The notes under the pieces were generated by a model. It saw nothing but the letters and a program-made list of their open reading frames with translations, was not told the origin of the DNA and did no database searches. Of a stretch of DNA of 64,000 bases, positions 1 to 9,500 are shown piece after piece; within the stretch, counting starts at the first letter, position 1, and the number at the start of each line of letters is the position of its first letter. Origin of the DNA: Halothiobacillus sp045689735 (lineage in GTDB: Bacteria; Pseudomonadota; Gammaproteobacteria; Halothiobacillales; Halothiobacillaceae); assembly GCF_045689735.1 (NCBI RefSeq), contig NZ_CP142685.1, positions 248,001-312,000 of the forward strand, in the 5' to 3' direction. The position numbers and the translations under genes were made by a program.

Positions 1-289
1 GCACCACCGTGCCGAGCGGTACGCGGACGAAAAGATCATCGCCCTTTTTGCCGGTTTGATTCGCGCCGCTGCCATTTTGGCCGCGTTCGGCTTCGTAATG
101 CCGGACAAAGCGAAAATCCGCCAGCGTGTTTAAATTCGCATCGCCTTGCAGAAAGACGCTGCCGCCATCGCCGCCATCGCCCCCATCGGGACCGCCCTGG
201 GGAATGTATTTCTCGCGCCGAAAGCCCACGACGCCGTTGCCGCCATCTCCGGCTTTGACCTTGATCTTGGCTTCATCGACAAATTTCAT
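1..289 (-). CDS. obgE: Obg-family GTPase, N-terminal part (runs off window)
   Basis: Read on the minus strand from the ATG at 289, the protein begins MKFVDEAKIKVKAGDGGNG and continues with further glycine-rich GGDGGDGG runs. This is the signature of the Obg fold at the N-terminus of the ribosome-associated GTPase ObgE/CgtA, which acts in 50S subunit maturation and stress signalling. About 96 residues are visible; the GTPase domain lies beyond base 1. It follows rplU and rpmA on the same strand, the usual rplU-rpmA-obgE order. A terminator-like hairpin lies between rpmA and this gene, so expression may be partly uncoupled from the ribosomal genes. Confidence 0.95.
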   Translation of the reverse strand, partial: MKFVDEAKIKVKAGDGGNGVVGFRREKYIPQGGPDGGDGGDGGSVFLQGDANLNTLADFRFVRHYEAERGQNGSGANQTGKKGDDLFVRVPLGTVV

Positions 290-330
290 CGGGATGATCT
301 CCAGGGGCGGCGACGGATCGCTTCAAGCAG

Positions 331-351
331 AAAAGCCCCGCTGGACGGGGC
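331..351 (-). terminator. Terminator-like hairpin between rpmA and obgE
   Basis: On the minus strand a GCCCCG / CGGGGC stem with a 5-nt loop is followed by TTTTCT. It lies about 45 bases after the rpmA stop and 40 bases before obgE, so it probably attenuates rather than ends the operon. A second inverted repeat, CGCCGCT/AGCGGCG (363-369 with 381-387), lies just upstream of it and has no T run. Confidence 0.6.
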
Positions 352-395
352 TATAGGAGACACGCCGCTGGCTTATGCCTAGCGGCGGGTAGTCA

Positions 396-653
396 TCACG
401 CGGGGATGATGCTGACGAAGCGACGGGATTGCTCGCCCTTGATTTCAAATTTCACGGCGCCATCAACCAGTGCGTACAGGGTGTAATCGCGACCGCAGCC
501 CACATTCGCGCCAGGGTGGAACTGGGTGCCGCGTTGGCGAACGATGATGCTGCCGGCGGAAATGGTTTCGCCGCCGTAGCGTTTCACGCCGAGGCGTTTG
601 CTTTCTGAGTCCCGGCCGTTACGGGACGAGCCGGCTGCTTTTTTGTGTGCCAT
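396..653 (-). CDS. rpmA: 50S ribosomal protein L27
   Basis: The 85-residue protein starts MAHKKAAGSSRNGRDSESK, the canonical L27 N-terminus that reaches toward the peptidyl-transferase centre of the 50S subunit. Length and ending are normal for the family. There is no extra cleavable N-terminal extension of the kind seen in Firmicutes. It lies 50 bases after rplU and before obgE on the same strand, the classic three-gene operon. Confidence 0.98.
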   Translation of the reverse strand: MAHKKAAGSSRNGRDSESKRLGVKRYGGETISAGSIIVRQRGTQFHPGANVGCGRDYTLYALVDGAVKFEIKGEQSRRFVSIIPA

Positions 654-703
654 GTCAAAATTCTCCAGTGGGGCGATCGGTGTGGGATGCGACCGCCAAA
701 AAA

Positions 704-1015
704 TCAGGCATTGATGCCGGTAATTTTGATCTCGGTATACGCTTGGCGGTGACCTTGATGCTTACGGTGGTGTTTGCGGCGGCGGAACTTGATGATGTCC
801 ACTTTCTTGCCACGACCCTGACCGATGATTTCGGCCGATACGGTTGCGCCGGCCAGCGTCGGGCTGCCGACTTTGATGGCATCGCCATCCGCGACCATGA
901 GCACGCGGTCGAGCGTGACCGCCGTGCCGGTCTCGCCATCGATTTTCTCAACCCGGAGCCATTCGCCGGGTGTGACGCGGTATTGCTTACCGCCGGTGAC
1001 TACTACTGCGTACAT
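704..1015 (-). CDS. rplU: 50S ribosomal protein L21
   Basis: The 103-residue protein opens MYAVVVTGGKQYRVTPGEWL and has the basic GRGKKVDIIKFRRRKHHRK stretch typical of L21, an early-assembling 23S rRNA-binding protein. The length matches the family. It is the first gene of the rplU-rpmA-obgE operon and is transcribed away from kup. The gap to the kup stop (1016-1172) contains no other gene. Confidence 0.98.
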   Translation of the reverse strand: MYAVVVTGGKQYRVTPGEWLRVEKIDGETGTAVTLDRVLMVADGDAIKVGSPTLAGATVSAEIIGQGRGKKVDIIKFRRRKHHRKHQGHRQAYTEIKITGINA

Positions 1016-1172
1016 GTGTTCAACCTTTGTTCGATGTGTCCGCGCCCGCCGAGCCAGCGATTCGCGTGATAATCCGTAGGAAAAGGCGCAGCATGTTAGC
1101 GATGATGCGGCCTTGGGTCAAGCGCCCCGTCGATGTGCTGGCCGATGGGGCGTGGCGCGGTTCAGAACTTCA

Positions 1173-3053
1173 TCAGAACTTCACTTGGGCGCCCATTTCT
1201 ACCACGGCATTGGGGGGGATATTGAAATAGCTGACCACGCTGCCGGCATTGCGGAACATGCCCACGAAGAGTTTTTTCCGCCATAACGGCATCTTGTGGT
1301 CTGCATAGGGAATCAAGGTTTCCCTGCCGATGAAATAGGAGGTGTTCATTGGCTCCAGCCGCAGATAGCTGGCGTTGAGCAGGGTGAGCGCGCGGGGAAT
1401 ATCCGGCTCATCCTTGAAGCCAAAGGTCACGGTGATGCGATGGAATTGGTTGGGTAGGGATTCGTAGGTCAGTCGTTGGTTGTACGGCACCTTGGGGACA
1501 TCCGCGAAACGCACCGAGAGAATCACCACTTCCTCATGCAGCACCTTGTTATGTTTGAGATTGTGCAGCAGCGCGTGCGGAACCCCGTCGGGGTTGGCGG
1601 TGAGGAATATCGCTACACCGGGTACGCGGGTACAGCTTTTGTCACAAAACCCTTTGAGAAAGCTGTTCAGGTCGATCGCCATGGCTTTGAGTTCGGCGCG
1701 TAGCAGGCGGCGTCCCTGTTTCCAGGTCATCATCAGCACGAAGATGCCTAAACCAAACAGCAAGGGGAACCAGCCTCCGTCGGCGACTTTGATGAGATTG
1801 GCACCGAAGAACGCGAGATCGATGCTCAAGAAGATGGAAACGAACAGCGCGCCTTTGAACCACCCCCAGCCCCAGAGGTGGCTGACCACGACAAACGACA
1901 GAATCGAGGTGATCACCATGGTGCCGGTGACGGCGATTCCATACGCCGAGGCGAGATGTGCGGAGCTGCCAAAGCCCAAGACCAGGGCGAGAACCGCAGC
2001 CATGAGCAACCAGTTGATGAAGGGGATGTAGATTTGCCCACGGACGGAATCGGAGGTTTGCAAAGTGTTCATGCGCGGCACATAGCCGAGTAGCATGGCT
2101 TGCCGGGTGACGGAAAATGCACCAGAAATCACGGCTTGCGAGGCGATGATGGTCGCCAGTGTCGCGAGGGTGATCAGCGGGTAGAGCGCCCAGTTGGGTG
2201 CCAGGCGGAAAAAGGGATTGGTGATGTCCTCCGGGTGGGCGAGCAGGAGTGCGCCCTGACCGAAATAGTTGAGTAGCAGGGCGGGCAGCACCAAGCCAAA
2301 CCAGGCAACCTGGATCGGCAGGCGGCCAAAATGCCCCATGTCGGCATAGAGTGCTTCGGCGCCCGTGAGAACCAGAACGACGCCGCCCAGGGATAGGAAT
2401 CCGGTCCAGGGCGCCTCCTGCATGAGATGCAGCGCATGTACGGGGTTGACCGCCGATAAAATCCTGGGTTCGCTCCATATGCCATACAGGCCGAGGGCGC
2501 CGAGGGTGACAAACCACAGCAGCATGATCGGGCCGAACAGGCGGCCAACCTTGGCGGTGCCGGTGCGCTGAAACAGAAACAGCGCCCAGAGAATTCCGAT
2601 GGTGATCGGGATGACGAAGGGTTTGAGCGAGGCACTGGCGATTTCCAGCCCCTCCACGGCGGAGAGAACGGAGATCGCTGGGGTAATGACACTGTCGCCA
2701 TAGAACAACGCGGCACCGAAAATCCCGAGGATCAGGGCGGCGCTGCGTAAGCGGGGATTGGCTTTCAGGGCGCGTGCCGCCAAAGCCATCAGTGCCATGA
2801 TGCCGCCCTCGCCATCGTTATCGGCGCGCATGACGAAGGCGACATATTTGATGGATACCACGATCATCAGGGACCAGAACACCAAAGAAAGCACGCCGAG
2901 AATATGTTCTTCGACGAGGGTGATCGGGTGTTCGACCGAACTAAAAATGGTGTTTAGGGCATAGAGGGGGCTGGTGCCGATATCGCCATACACAATGCCT
3001 GCCGCAGCAAGGGCAAGCCCGGCGAGCGGTTGCTTGGCGTTCTTTGGGGTCAT
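1173..3053 (-). CDS. kup: Kup-family low-affinity potassium uptake protein
   Basis: The 626-residue product begins MTPKNAKQPLAGLALAAAG and then carries the family hallmark GIVYGDIGTSPLYALNTIF in the first membrane segment. About 12 hydrophobic helices follow, then a C-terminal cytosolic domain of roughly 170 residues ending MGAQVKF. Kup proteins import K+ with protons across the inner membrane. The ATG at 3053 is preferred because it gives the standard N-terminus. An in-frame TTG at 3110 would add 19 residues unlike the family. The gene stands alone, divergent from the metal-efflux operon. Confidence 0.95.
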   Translation of the reverse strand: MTPKNAKQPLAGLALAAAGIVYGDIGTSPLYALNTIFSSVEHPITLVEEHILGVLSLVFWSLMIVVSIKYVAFVMRADNDGEGGIMALMALAARALKANPRLRSAALILGIFGAALFYGDSVITPAISVLSAVEGLEIASASLKPFVIPITIGILWALFLFQRTGTAKVGRLFGPIMLLWFVTLGALGLYGIWSEPRILSAVNPVHALHLMQEAPWTGFLSLGGVVLVLTGAEALYADMGHFGRLPIQVAWFGLVLPALLLNYFGQGALLLAHPEDITNPFFRLAPNWALYPLITLATLATIIASQAVISGAFSVTRQAMLLGYVPRMNTLQTSDSVRGQIYIPFINWLLMAAVLALVLGFGSSAHLASAYGIAVTGTMVITSILSFVVVSHLWGWGWFKGALFVSIFLSIDLAFFGANLIKVADGGWFPLLFGLGIFVLMMTWKQGRRLLRAELKAMAIDLNSFLKGFCDKSCTRVPGVAIFLTANPDGVPHALLHNLKHNKVLHEEVVILSVRFADVPKVPYNQRLTYESLPNQFHRITVTFGFKDEPDIPRALTLLNASYLRLEPMNTSYFIGRETLIPYADHKMPLWRKKLFVGMFRNAGSVVSYFNIPPNAVVEMGAQVKF

Positions 3054-3370
3054 GTCGCGCCACGCTCCGATAGTTTGCCTGCCGTAGCGCCGCAGGGACG
3101 GGCAGGCCAAGAATGGATCAGTCGGGCGGCGGATCGAATGGGGTGATCCTCCCCCTCAGTGACAATTCGTGCGCGATGGGCGGGGCGAGACAAGGCGGGG
3201 CAAGTCCAGTAAACCGAAATTGGCGATGCCATGCTACCGCTAAAACGCTAGGGGGCATATCGTGCGGTTGTTGTATTTCTGCACTCAGGGGGGTGGGGAT
3301 TCAATCTGCGCCTCCCGTTTTGAGACGGGCTGGCTTGACAGGCTGAGGTGCGCGGTCGATAGTTGATCCC
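3054..3370. other. Divergent intergenic region between kup and the cus operon
   Basis: No convincing gene is visible. The region must hold promoters for kup (minus) and the efflux operon (plus). It contains a small CCCGT/ACGGG hairpin near 3314-3329 and a promoter-like sequence close to 3371, listed separately. I see no clear MerR/CueR-type dyad with 19-20 base spacing. Confidence 0.5.
3335..3363 (+). promoter_or_regulatory. Candidate sigma-70 promoter for the cus operon
   Basis: TTGACA at 3335-3340 is separated by 17 bases from GATAGT at 3358-3363. The -35 is a perfect match; the -10 matches at four of six positions. The predicted start would fall at about 3370, almost on the ATG at 3371, so either the first gene's transcript is nearly leaderless or another promoter is used. 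Confidence 0.4.
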
Positions 3371-3787
3371 ATGAAATTTCGACGCATCATCACGAGCTTG
3401 CTGTTGTGGTTTGCCTTCTGGGCGCCTCTGCAGAATGCGCTGGCCGCTGCCGTTGTGCAGGGCTGCCCGATGATGACGCCGGCGTTCAGCCAGGGCTGGC
3501 AAACCCTCTGGGGCGAGGTGCCGCAGCATTCGGCCTGCCCCATGCACGACTCGATGGCTTCGGTGTCGTCGTCCGTCGATTCGGTGCTTCCCCACTTGAT
3601 GACTTACCAATGTGCCGATGATCGTTGCAGTCATTGCAGTTGGTGCCTGTTGTTGGGGACGCCCGCCCTGCCGACTGTATTTCCCGCAGTGCCCGCTGCG
3701 CTTTCGCCTGTCGCATACCGGATTCCATCGTCCATCCTCCCGCGCGTAGCCCCTGTGTCCGCGCTGTTCCGCCCGCCGATTCTCTAA
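3371..3787 (+). CDS. Small exported Cys/His/Met-containing protein upstream of cusCBA
   Basis: A 138-residue protein with a clear signal peptide (MKFRRIITSLLLWFAFWAP, cleavage probably after the ALA motif near residue 25). The mature part has CPMM, SACPMHDSM and QCADDRCSHCSWC clusters, a plausible set of soft-metal ligands, and ends with a Pro-rich hydrophobic tail. I do not recognise a named family. Position, 87 bases before the TolC-type gene and in the same direction, suggests a periplasmic accessory of the copper/silver efflux operon, for example metal sensing or delivery. That role is inferred from context and residue composition only. Confidence 0.65.
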   Translation: MKFRRIITSLLLWFAFWAPLQNALAAAVVQGCPMMTPAFSQGWQTLWGEVPQHSACPMHDSMASVSSSVDSVLPHLMTYQCADDRCSHCSWCLLLGTPALPTVFPAVPAALSPVAYRIPSSILPRVAPVSALFRPPIL

Positions 3788-3874
3788 CCCACGATCACTG
3801 AAACTCGCGTGCTGCAACGGGGTGACCGCTTGCTTTGCGCGCGGCTGTGCGTTGTGTGGTTGGAGTGCTGATCT

Positions 3875-5164
3875 ATGCAATTCTTGATCGGAATGAGCCC
3901 CCTGCTGCGGGGGCGTGCCTGCCGTGACCGGCGGGTTGGCGGGGTGTTCACACTGCTTGTGTTTATCCCCTTGGTTTGGGCGAAGTTGGGGCTGGCGCAG
4001 CCGGTGGTGGCTGACCTCTCGTTGGCTGAGGTAAAGCAACGGGCGTTGCAGGTCGATGAGGGGGTGCGGGCGGCGGTTGATCGACATCAAGCCGCTGCAA
4101 TCGCCGCGCCGGCGGCCGGAGAGTTGCCTGATCCGGTGTTGGCCGTGGGTTTGCAAAATGTCCCGCTGGATAATTTTTCGATGACCCGGCTGCCCACGAC
4201 CATGGCGGGGGTGACGCTGACCCAGATGTTCCCGGCCGGGGATACGCTGGCCGAGCGGCAACGGGGCGCGGAGGCAGCGGCGCGGGTGGCGGACGCGACG
4301 GCGCATCTGACCCGTCGCGCCCTGGTGCGCACGGTGTCTGATGAATGGCTGAGTGTGTTTGCCGCCGAGCGCGCCCTGCATTTGCTGGACGAGCAGCAGG
4401 CGTTGCTGGATCGTTGGGAAGGCAGTGCCCAGACCGGTTATAGCGCGGGTCGCGTGTCGGCGTCGGATCTGGTCGATCTGAGGGTGCGTCTGGCGAAGCT
4501 CAGCGATCAGCGACAGCAGTTACTCGGGCAAGCCGAGGCGGCACGGGCGCGTCTGGCGCGTTGGCTGGGTGCGCGGGCACAAGCACCTTGGCCGACGACT
4601 TTGCCGACCGAATTGATGCAGACCCCTCACGGCGCGGTGGAAGATCAGCCGAGCCTGCGGGTGTTGCGGGATCAGGTGCAGGTGGCGCGATCGGCCGTTG
4701 GTGAGGCCAGAGCAGCGCTGTCACCGGAAATTGGTGTCTCGCTGGGCTACGGCATCAATGCCGGCACGATGCCGAATACGGCTTCGGTTGGGATATCAAT
4801 CAGTTTGCCGCTGTTTGCCGGGGATCGGCAGTTGCCGAAACTGCGTGCGGCGCAGCGACAACTCGGTGCGGCGCAGTTGGCGCTGGATGAACAAGCGGCG
4901 CAATTAACCGCGCAGCAGCAGGCATTACAGGCCTCGGTGCAGAGTGCCTCCGCTCGATTGGACAATTACGACAAACGCATCCTGCCCGCGTTGCAGCGCA
5001 TCGCGACGCTGGCACAAAACCAGTTTGCGGCAGGCAATGGGGATTTTGCGGCGGTCATCAAGGCGCAGGAGGCATTGATCGATGCCCAGCAAGCTCGGCT
5101 CGATGTGTTGGTGGATCGTGCCCGGCAACTGATTGATCTGAATTATCTTCTGGAGGCTGCGTGA
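3875..5164 (+). CDS. cusC: TolC-family outer membrane efflux protein (CusC-like)
   Basis: The 429-residue protein has a signal sequence after a basic leader (hydrophobic core FTLLVFIPLVW, residues about 25-45). Two repeats rich in Ala, Gln, Leu and Arg follow, as in the alpha-barrel of outer-membrane efflux proteins. The motifs LDNFSMTRLPTTMAGVTLTQ and DRQLPKLRAAQRQ fit the CusC/CzcC branch. It would form the exit duct of the tripartite pump. Its TGA overlaps the ATG of the adaptor gene by one base (TGATG), so the two are probably translationally coupled. Confidence 0.88.
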   Translation: MQFLIGMSPLLRGRACRDRRVGGVFTLLVFIPLVWAKLGLAQPVVADLSLAEVKQRALQVDEGVRAAVDRHQAAAIAAPAAGELPDPVLAVGLQNVPLDNFSMTRLPTTMAGVTLTQMFPAGDTLAERQRGAEAAARVADATAHLTRRALVRTVSDEWLSVFAAERALHLLDEQQALLDRWEGSAQTGYSAGRVSASDLVDLRVRLAKLSDQRQQLLGQAEAARARLARWLGARAQAPWPTTLPTELMQTPHGAVEDQPSLRVLRDQVQVARSAVGEARAALSPEIGVSLGYGINAGTMPNTASVGISISLPLFAGDRQLPKLRAAQRQLGAAQLALDEQAAQLTAQQQALQASVQSASARLDNYDKRILPALQRIATLAQNQFAAGNGDFAAVIKAQEALIDAQQARLDVLVDRARQLIDLNYLLEAA

Positions 5165-6582
5165 TGAAATCTTCGACACATACTCTGCGTTCGTTCACGC
5201 GCGTTGCGACGATCACCTTGGGTGCCGTGAGTTATGTCTTGCTGCCGATGCAGGCCGTAGCCGATGCGTCGCCCGCCGTCGCTCGTCCGTCTGCGCCTGA
5301 TGCAGGCGGGGATCATGCCGGGCACGATCATGCCGCCTTGCCTGCGGCGACTGCCCCGCAGGCTGCTGGCGCAGCGAACGAGGTCACGCTTTACACCTGT
5401 CCGATGCATCCGCAGATCGTGGAGGATCATCCGGGACAGTGCCCGATTTGCGGGATGGATCTCGTGCCGAAACTGTTTCCCTCCGGTACGCGGCTCACGG
5501 CCGGGGCGGATGCCGGTCGGGTGGTGACCGCCGCCGGTTCGCCGCCGCCGGTTGTGGCTCCGACGGCGCCTGTTTTGCCGTCCGTGGCGGTGGCACCGCA
5601 GACACTCAAGTGGATGAATGTGGTGCTGGCGAAGGCGAGCTGGCGCAGGCTCGATCAAACCATCCGTACGGTGGGGCTGGTCTCGTTGGATGAAAACCGG
5701 GTGGTGCATGTGCATCCGCGGGGCAGCGGTTGGGTCGAATCGTTGGCGGTGCGGGCGGTGGGGGATCCGGTCAAGCGGGGGCAGGTGCTGCTGTCGTATT
5801 ACTCGCCGGAGCTGGTGGCTGCGCAAAAGGATTTCGTGGTGGCGCAGAACAGCGGCATGACGGCGTTGAAGGAATCCTCACGGGAGCGTTTGCGGCTGCT
5901 CGATTTTTCCGACGCGCAGATTGAGCGTTTGGCAAAAACTGGGCAGGTGCAGCGGACGGTGCCGATCGTGGCACCGCAGGACGGGTATATTTCGGCGCTG
6001 ACGCTGCGGGACGGCATGTATATCCAGCCCAGCATGGATTTGTTCACGATTGCCGATGATCGGCGCATTTGGGTGCAGGTTCAGGTGTTGGTGCAGGATA
6101 TGTCCCGGGTGGCCGTCGGGCAATCGGCGGAGATGACGATCGATGGCCTGCCGGGCAAGACCTGGCGCGGGCGGGTCGATTTCATTTATCCGGCGCTCGA
6201 TCCTGTGACGCGCACCTTGCAGGTTCGCCTGGTGTTCGATAACCCCGAGGGGCTGCTCAAGCCCAATCAGTTCGCCAATATCACCCTCAATCAGCCCACG
6301 GCGGGTGAGGTGCTGACGGTGCCCACCACGGCGATCATTCCCGCGCCGGATGGCGCTCGGGTGGTGCGTCGCAATCCAGACGGCAGTTTGCAGCCGGTGT
6401 GGGTGAAAACCGGGGTCTCCGCGGGCGGCTATACCGAAATCCTGTCGGGGCTCAAACCGGATGAAGCGGTGGTTGCTTCGGGGCAGTTCCTGATCGATTC
6501 GGAAAGTAACCTGCTTGCCTCGTTCGACCGGATGACGGGCACGGCGCATCCCTCGGGCGAACACGCCCAGCATGGGCAGTGA
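5164..6582 (+). CDS. cusB: RND periplasmic adaptor with heavy-metal-binding domain (CusB-like)
   Basis: The 472-residue membrane-fusion protein has an N-terminal hydrophobic signal, then a heavy-metal-binding motif YTCPMHPQIVEDHPGQCPIC followed by GMDLVP (about residues 78-103). Adaptor segments follow: barrel-sandwich, beta-barrel and the VPTTAIIPAPDG region. The tail is His-rich (HPSGEHAQHGQ). CusB adaptors bridge the inner-membrane pump and the outer-membrane duct and pass Cu(I)/Ag(I). The ATG at 5164 sits after GGAGG with good spacing and is preferred to a GTG one codon earlier. The fused CPMH..CPICGM domain suits copper or silver rather than Co/Zn/Cd. Confidence 0.92.
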   Translation: MKSSTHTLRSFTRVATITLGAVSYVLLPMQAVADASPAVARPSAPDAGGDHAGHDHAALPAATAPQAAGAANEVTLYTCPMHPQIVEDHPGQCPICGMDLVPKLFPSGTRLTAGADAGRVVTAAGSPPPVVAPTAPVLPSVAVAPQTLKWMNVVLAKASWRRLDQTIRTVGLVSLDENRVVHVHPRGSGWVESLAVRAVGDPVKRGQVLLSYYSPELVAAQKDFVVAQNSGMTALKESSRERLRLLDFSDAQIERLAKTGQVQRTVPIVAPQDGYISALTLRDGMYIQPSMDLFTIADDRRIWVQVQVLVQDMSRVAVGQSAEMTIDGLPGKTWRGRVDFIYPALDPVTRTLQVRLVFDNPEGLLKPNQFANITLNQPTAGEVLTVPTTAIIPAPDGARVVRRNPDGSLQPVWVKTGVSAGGYTEILSGLKPDEAVVASGQFLIDSESNLLASFDRMTGTAHPSGEHAQHGQ

Positions 6583-6591
6583 GGGCGAATC

Positions 6592-9500
6592 ATGTTGAAT
6601 CATTTGATTGATCTCTCGATTCGGAACCGGGTGCTGGTGCTGCTTTTATCGGCCATTCTCGCGGTGGTCGGCTGGTTTGCCTGGCAAGCGACGCCGCTGG
6701 ATGCAATTCCTGATCTCTCGGACACCCAGGTCATCATCAAGACCGCCTATCCCGGCCAATCGCCGCAGGTGGTGCAGGATCAGGTGACCTATCCCTTGAC
6801 CACGGCGCTGTTGGGGGTGCCCGGTTCCACGGCGGTGCGCGGGTTTTCGTTCTACGGGGATTCCTATGTTTATGTGACCTTCCGGGATGGCACGAACCTG
6901 TATTGGGCGCGTTCGCGGGTATTGGAATATCTCAATCAGGCGGCCGCCAGTTTGCCGGCTGGCGTGAGCCCGCAGTTGGGGCCGGATGCCACAGGGGTTG
7001 GCTGGGTGTATGAATATGCCTTGACCGATCCGACAGGAAAGCATGATCTGGAGTCGCTCACGACGCTGCAGAACTGGTTCTTGAAATTCCAGTTGCAATC
7101 CGTGCCGGGCGTGGCCGAGGTTGCGACGGTCGGCGGCATGGTGCGGGAATATCAGATTGTGGTTGATCCGAACCGGCTGCGGGCGTTTGGGATTTCGCTC
7201 GATACCCTGCGCAAGGCCGTGGCCGAGGCGAACCGCGAGGTCGGTGGCGGCGTGGTCGAACTGGGGGGCGCCGAGTATATGGTGACCAGCCGGGGCTACC
7301 TGCACAGCGTGCAGGACATCGAACAAGTGCCGGTCGGCGTGAGCAAATCCGGCACGCCGATTCTGGTGCGCGATTTAGGCACGGTGCGCCTAGGGCCAGC
7401 GCCGCGGCGGGGCGTGGCCGATTTAGATGGCAAGGGCGAAGTGGTCGGCGGCATCATCGTGATGCGCCAGGGCGAAAATGCCCGGGCGGTGATTACGGCG
7501 GTCAAGCAAAAGCTCGCGCATCTCAAGCCCAGCTTGCCGGCGGGCGTGGAGATCGTGCCGGTTTATGACCGTTCGGGCGTGATCGACCGGGCGGTCGAAA
7601 ACCTGCAACACAAGCTGCTGGAAGAGTTTCTGGTGGTGGCGCTGGTCTGCATCGTATTTCTGTGGCACTGGCGTTCCGCGCTGGTCGCCATCATCAGCCT
7701 GCCGCTGGGGGTGCTGACGGCGTTCATCGTCATGCATGCGCAGGGCATCAACGCCAACATCATGTCCTTAGGGGGGATTGCCATTGCCATCGGCGCGATG
7801 GTGGATGCGGCTATCGTGCTGATCGAGAACCTGCACCGGCATTTGGCGCAGTGGCAGGAACAACAGGGCGAGCCGCCGCAGGGTGAGGCGCATTGGCGCT
7901 TGGTGGCGGAATCCGCGCGAGAGGTCGGGCCGGCGCTGTTTTTTTCCTTGCTGATCATCACGCTGTCGTTTCTGCCCGTGTTCACCCTGCAAGCGCAGGA
8001 AGGGCGGATGTTCGCCCCGCTGGCCTTTACCAAAACCTATGCGATGGCGGCGGCGGCGGGTCTGGCCGTGACCCTCGTGCCGGTGCTGATGGGCTATTTC
8101 ATCCGGGGGCGGATCGCGCCGGAAGAACGCAACCCGCTGAATCGCTGGCTGATTGCGGGCTATCGTCCGCTGCTCAATGCGGCGTTGCGCTGGCCGAAAG
8201 GGGTGTTGGCGCTGGCGTTGGTGGCCGTGTTGACGGGCGTTTTGCCGCTGGCGGGTGTGGGCGGGTATCTCGCGCCGCTCGGCTGGGTTGGCACCAGCGC
8301 CTGGCAGTTGCGGGTGGCCAGTTGGCAGCAGCAGGCCGAACACGGCTGGCAGCGGGTATTTGCCGGGTGGCCGCATCTGGCTGCCCTCGGGCGCGGGCTC
8401 GGTCGTGAATTCATGCCGACGCTCGATGAGGGGGATTTGCTGTATATGCCCACGACATCGCCCGGCTTGTCGATTGGCGAGGCGCGGTTGCTGCTGCAGC
8501 AGGTCGATGCGCTGATCGCCAGTGAACCGGTGGTGAAATCGGTATTTGGCAAAGTGGGGCGGGCGCAGACCGCCACCGATCCCGCGCCGATGACGATGAT
8601 CGAAACCACGATCCAGCTCAAGCCACGCAGCGAGTGGCCGGCCGGGTGGACGCTGCACACCTTGATCGAGCATTTGAATGCCAAAATCCAGTTTCCCAAT
8701 CTGAATAACGCCTGGGTCATGCCGATCAAGACGCGGATCGATATGCAGACCACCGGCATCCAGACGCCGATCGGCGCCAAAATCACCGGGCCGGATCTTT
8801 CGGAAATCAACCGGATCGGCGAGGCCGTGGCGGCGGTGCTGCAAACCCTGCCCGGCACCCGCACCGCCTATGCCGAACAAACCACGGGTGGGCGCTATAT
8901 CGAGATCGTGCCCGATCGGCTCAAGGCGGCGCGCTTCGGCTTGAATGTCGGGCAGGTACAAGACCTCATCAGCTCGGCGGTGGGTGGCGTCGAGATCACC
9001 CAGACGGTCGAAGGGTTGGCGCGGTTTCCCGTCAGTATTCGCTATCCGCGCGCCGATCGGGACAGCGTGGCCAAGTTAGAACAACTGCCGATGGTGACCC
9101 CGGCGGGCGCGACTGTAGCCTTGGGCGAAATCGCCCGGATTGCCATCACCGACGGGCCGCCGATGATCCGCTCCGAAGATGGCCGCCCGGCGGGGTTCGT
9201 GTTTGTGACCACGCAAGGGATTGATCTGGCGCAGTATGTCGAAGCCGCGCGGCGCGCCATCGAGGCCAAGGTCAAACTGCCACCCGGCTACGCAATTGGC
9301 TGGGCGGGACAATATCAGTACCTGCAACGCGCCAGCGAGCGGTTGGCGCAGGTGGTGCCATTGACGCTGGCCATCATTTTCATCCTGCTCTATTTGATCT
9401 TCCGCGAGATCGGCAAAGCCTTGCTCATCATGTTCACCCTGCCGTTTGCCCTGGTCGGCGGCTTCTGGCTGCTGTGGGCGCTGGGCTTTGAATGGTCGAT

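Noticed and set aside
1642..2517. Long open frame (291 codons) inside kup on the same strand
   Set aside because: Shadow frame of kup. It is rich in Arg, His and Pro and has no recognisable motif, while the kup frame has clear family motifs.
7768..8961. Long minus-strand open frame (397 codons) opposite cusA
   Set aside because: Antisense shadow of a GC-rich coding region, of low-complexity His/Arg/Gly composition, in perfect register with the cusA frame.
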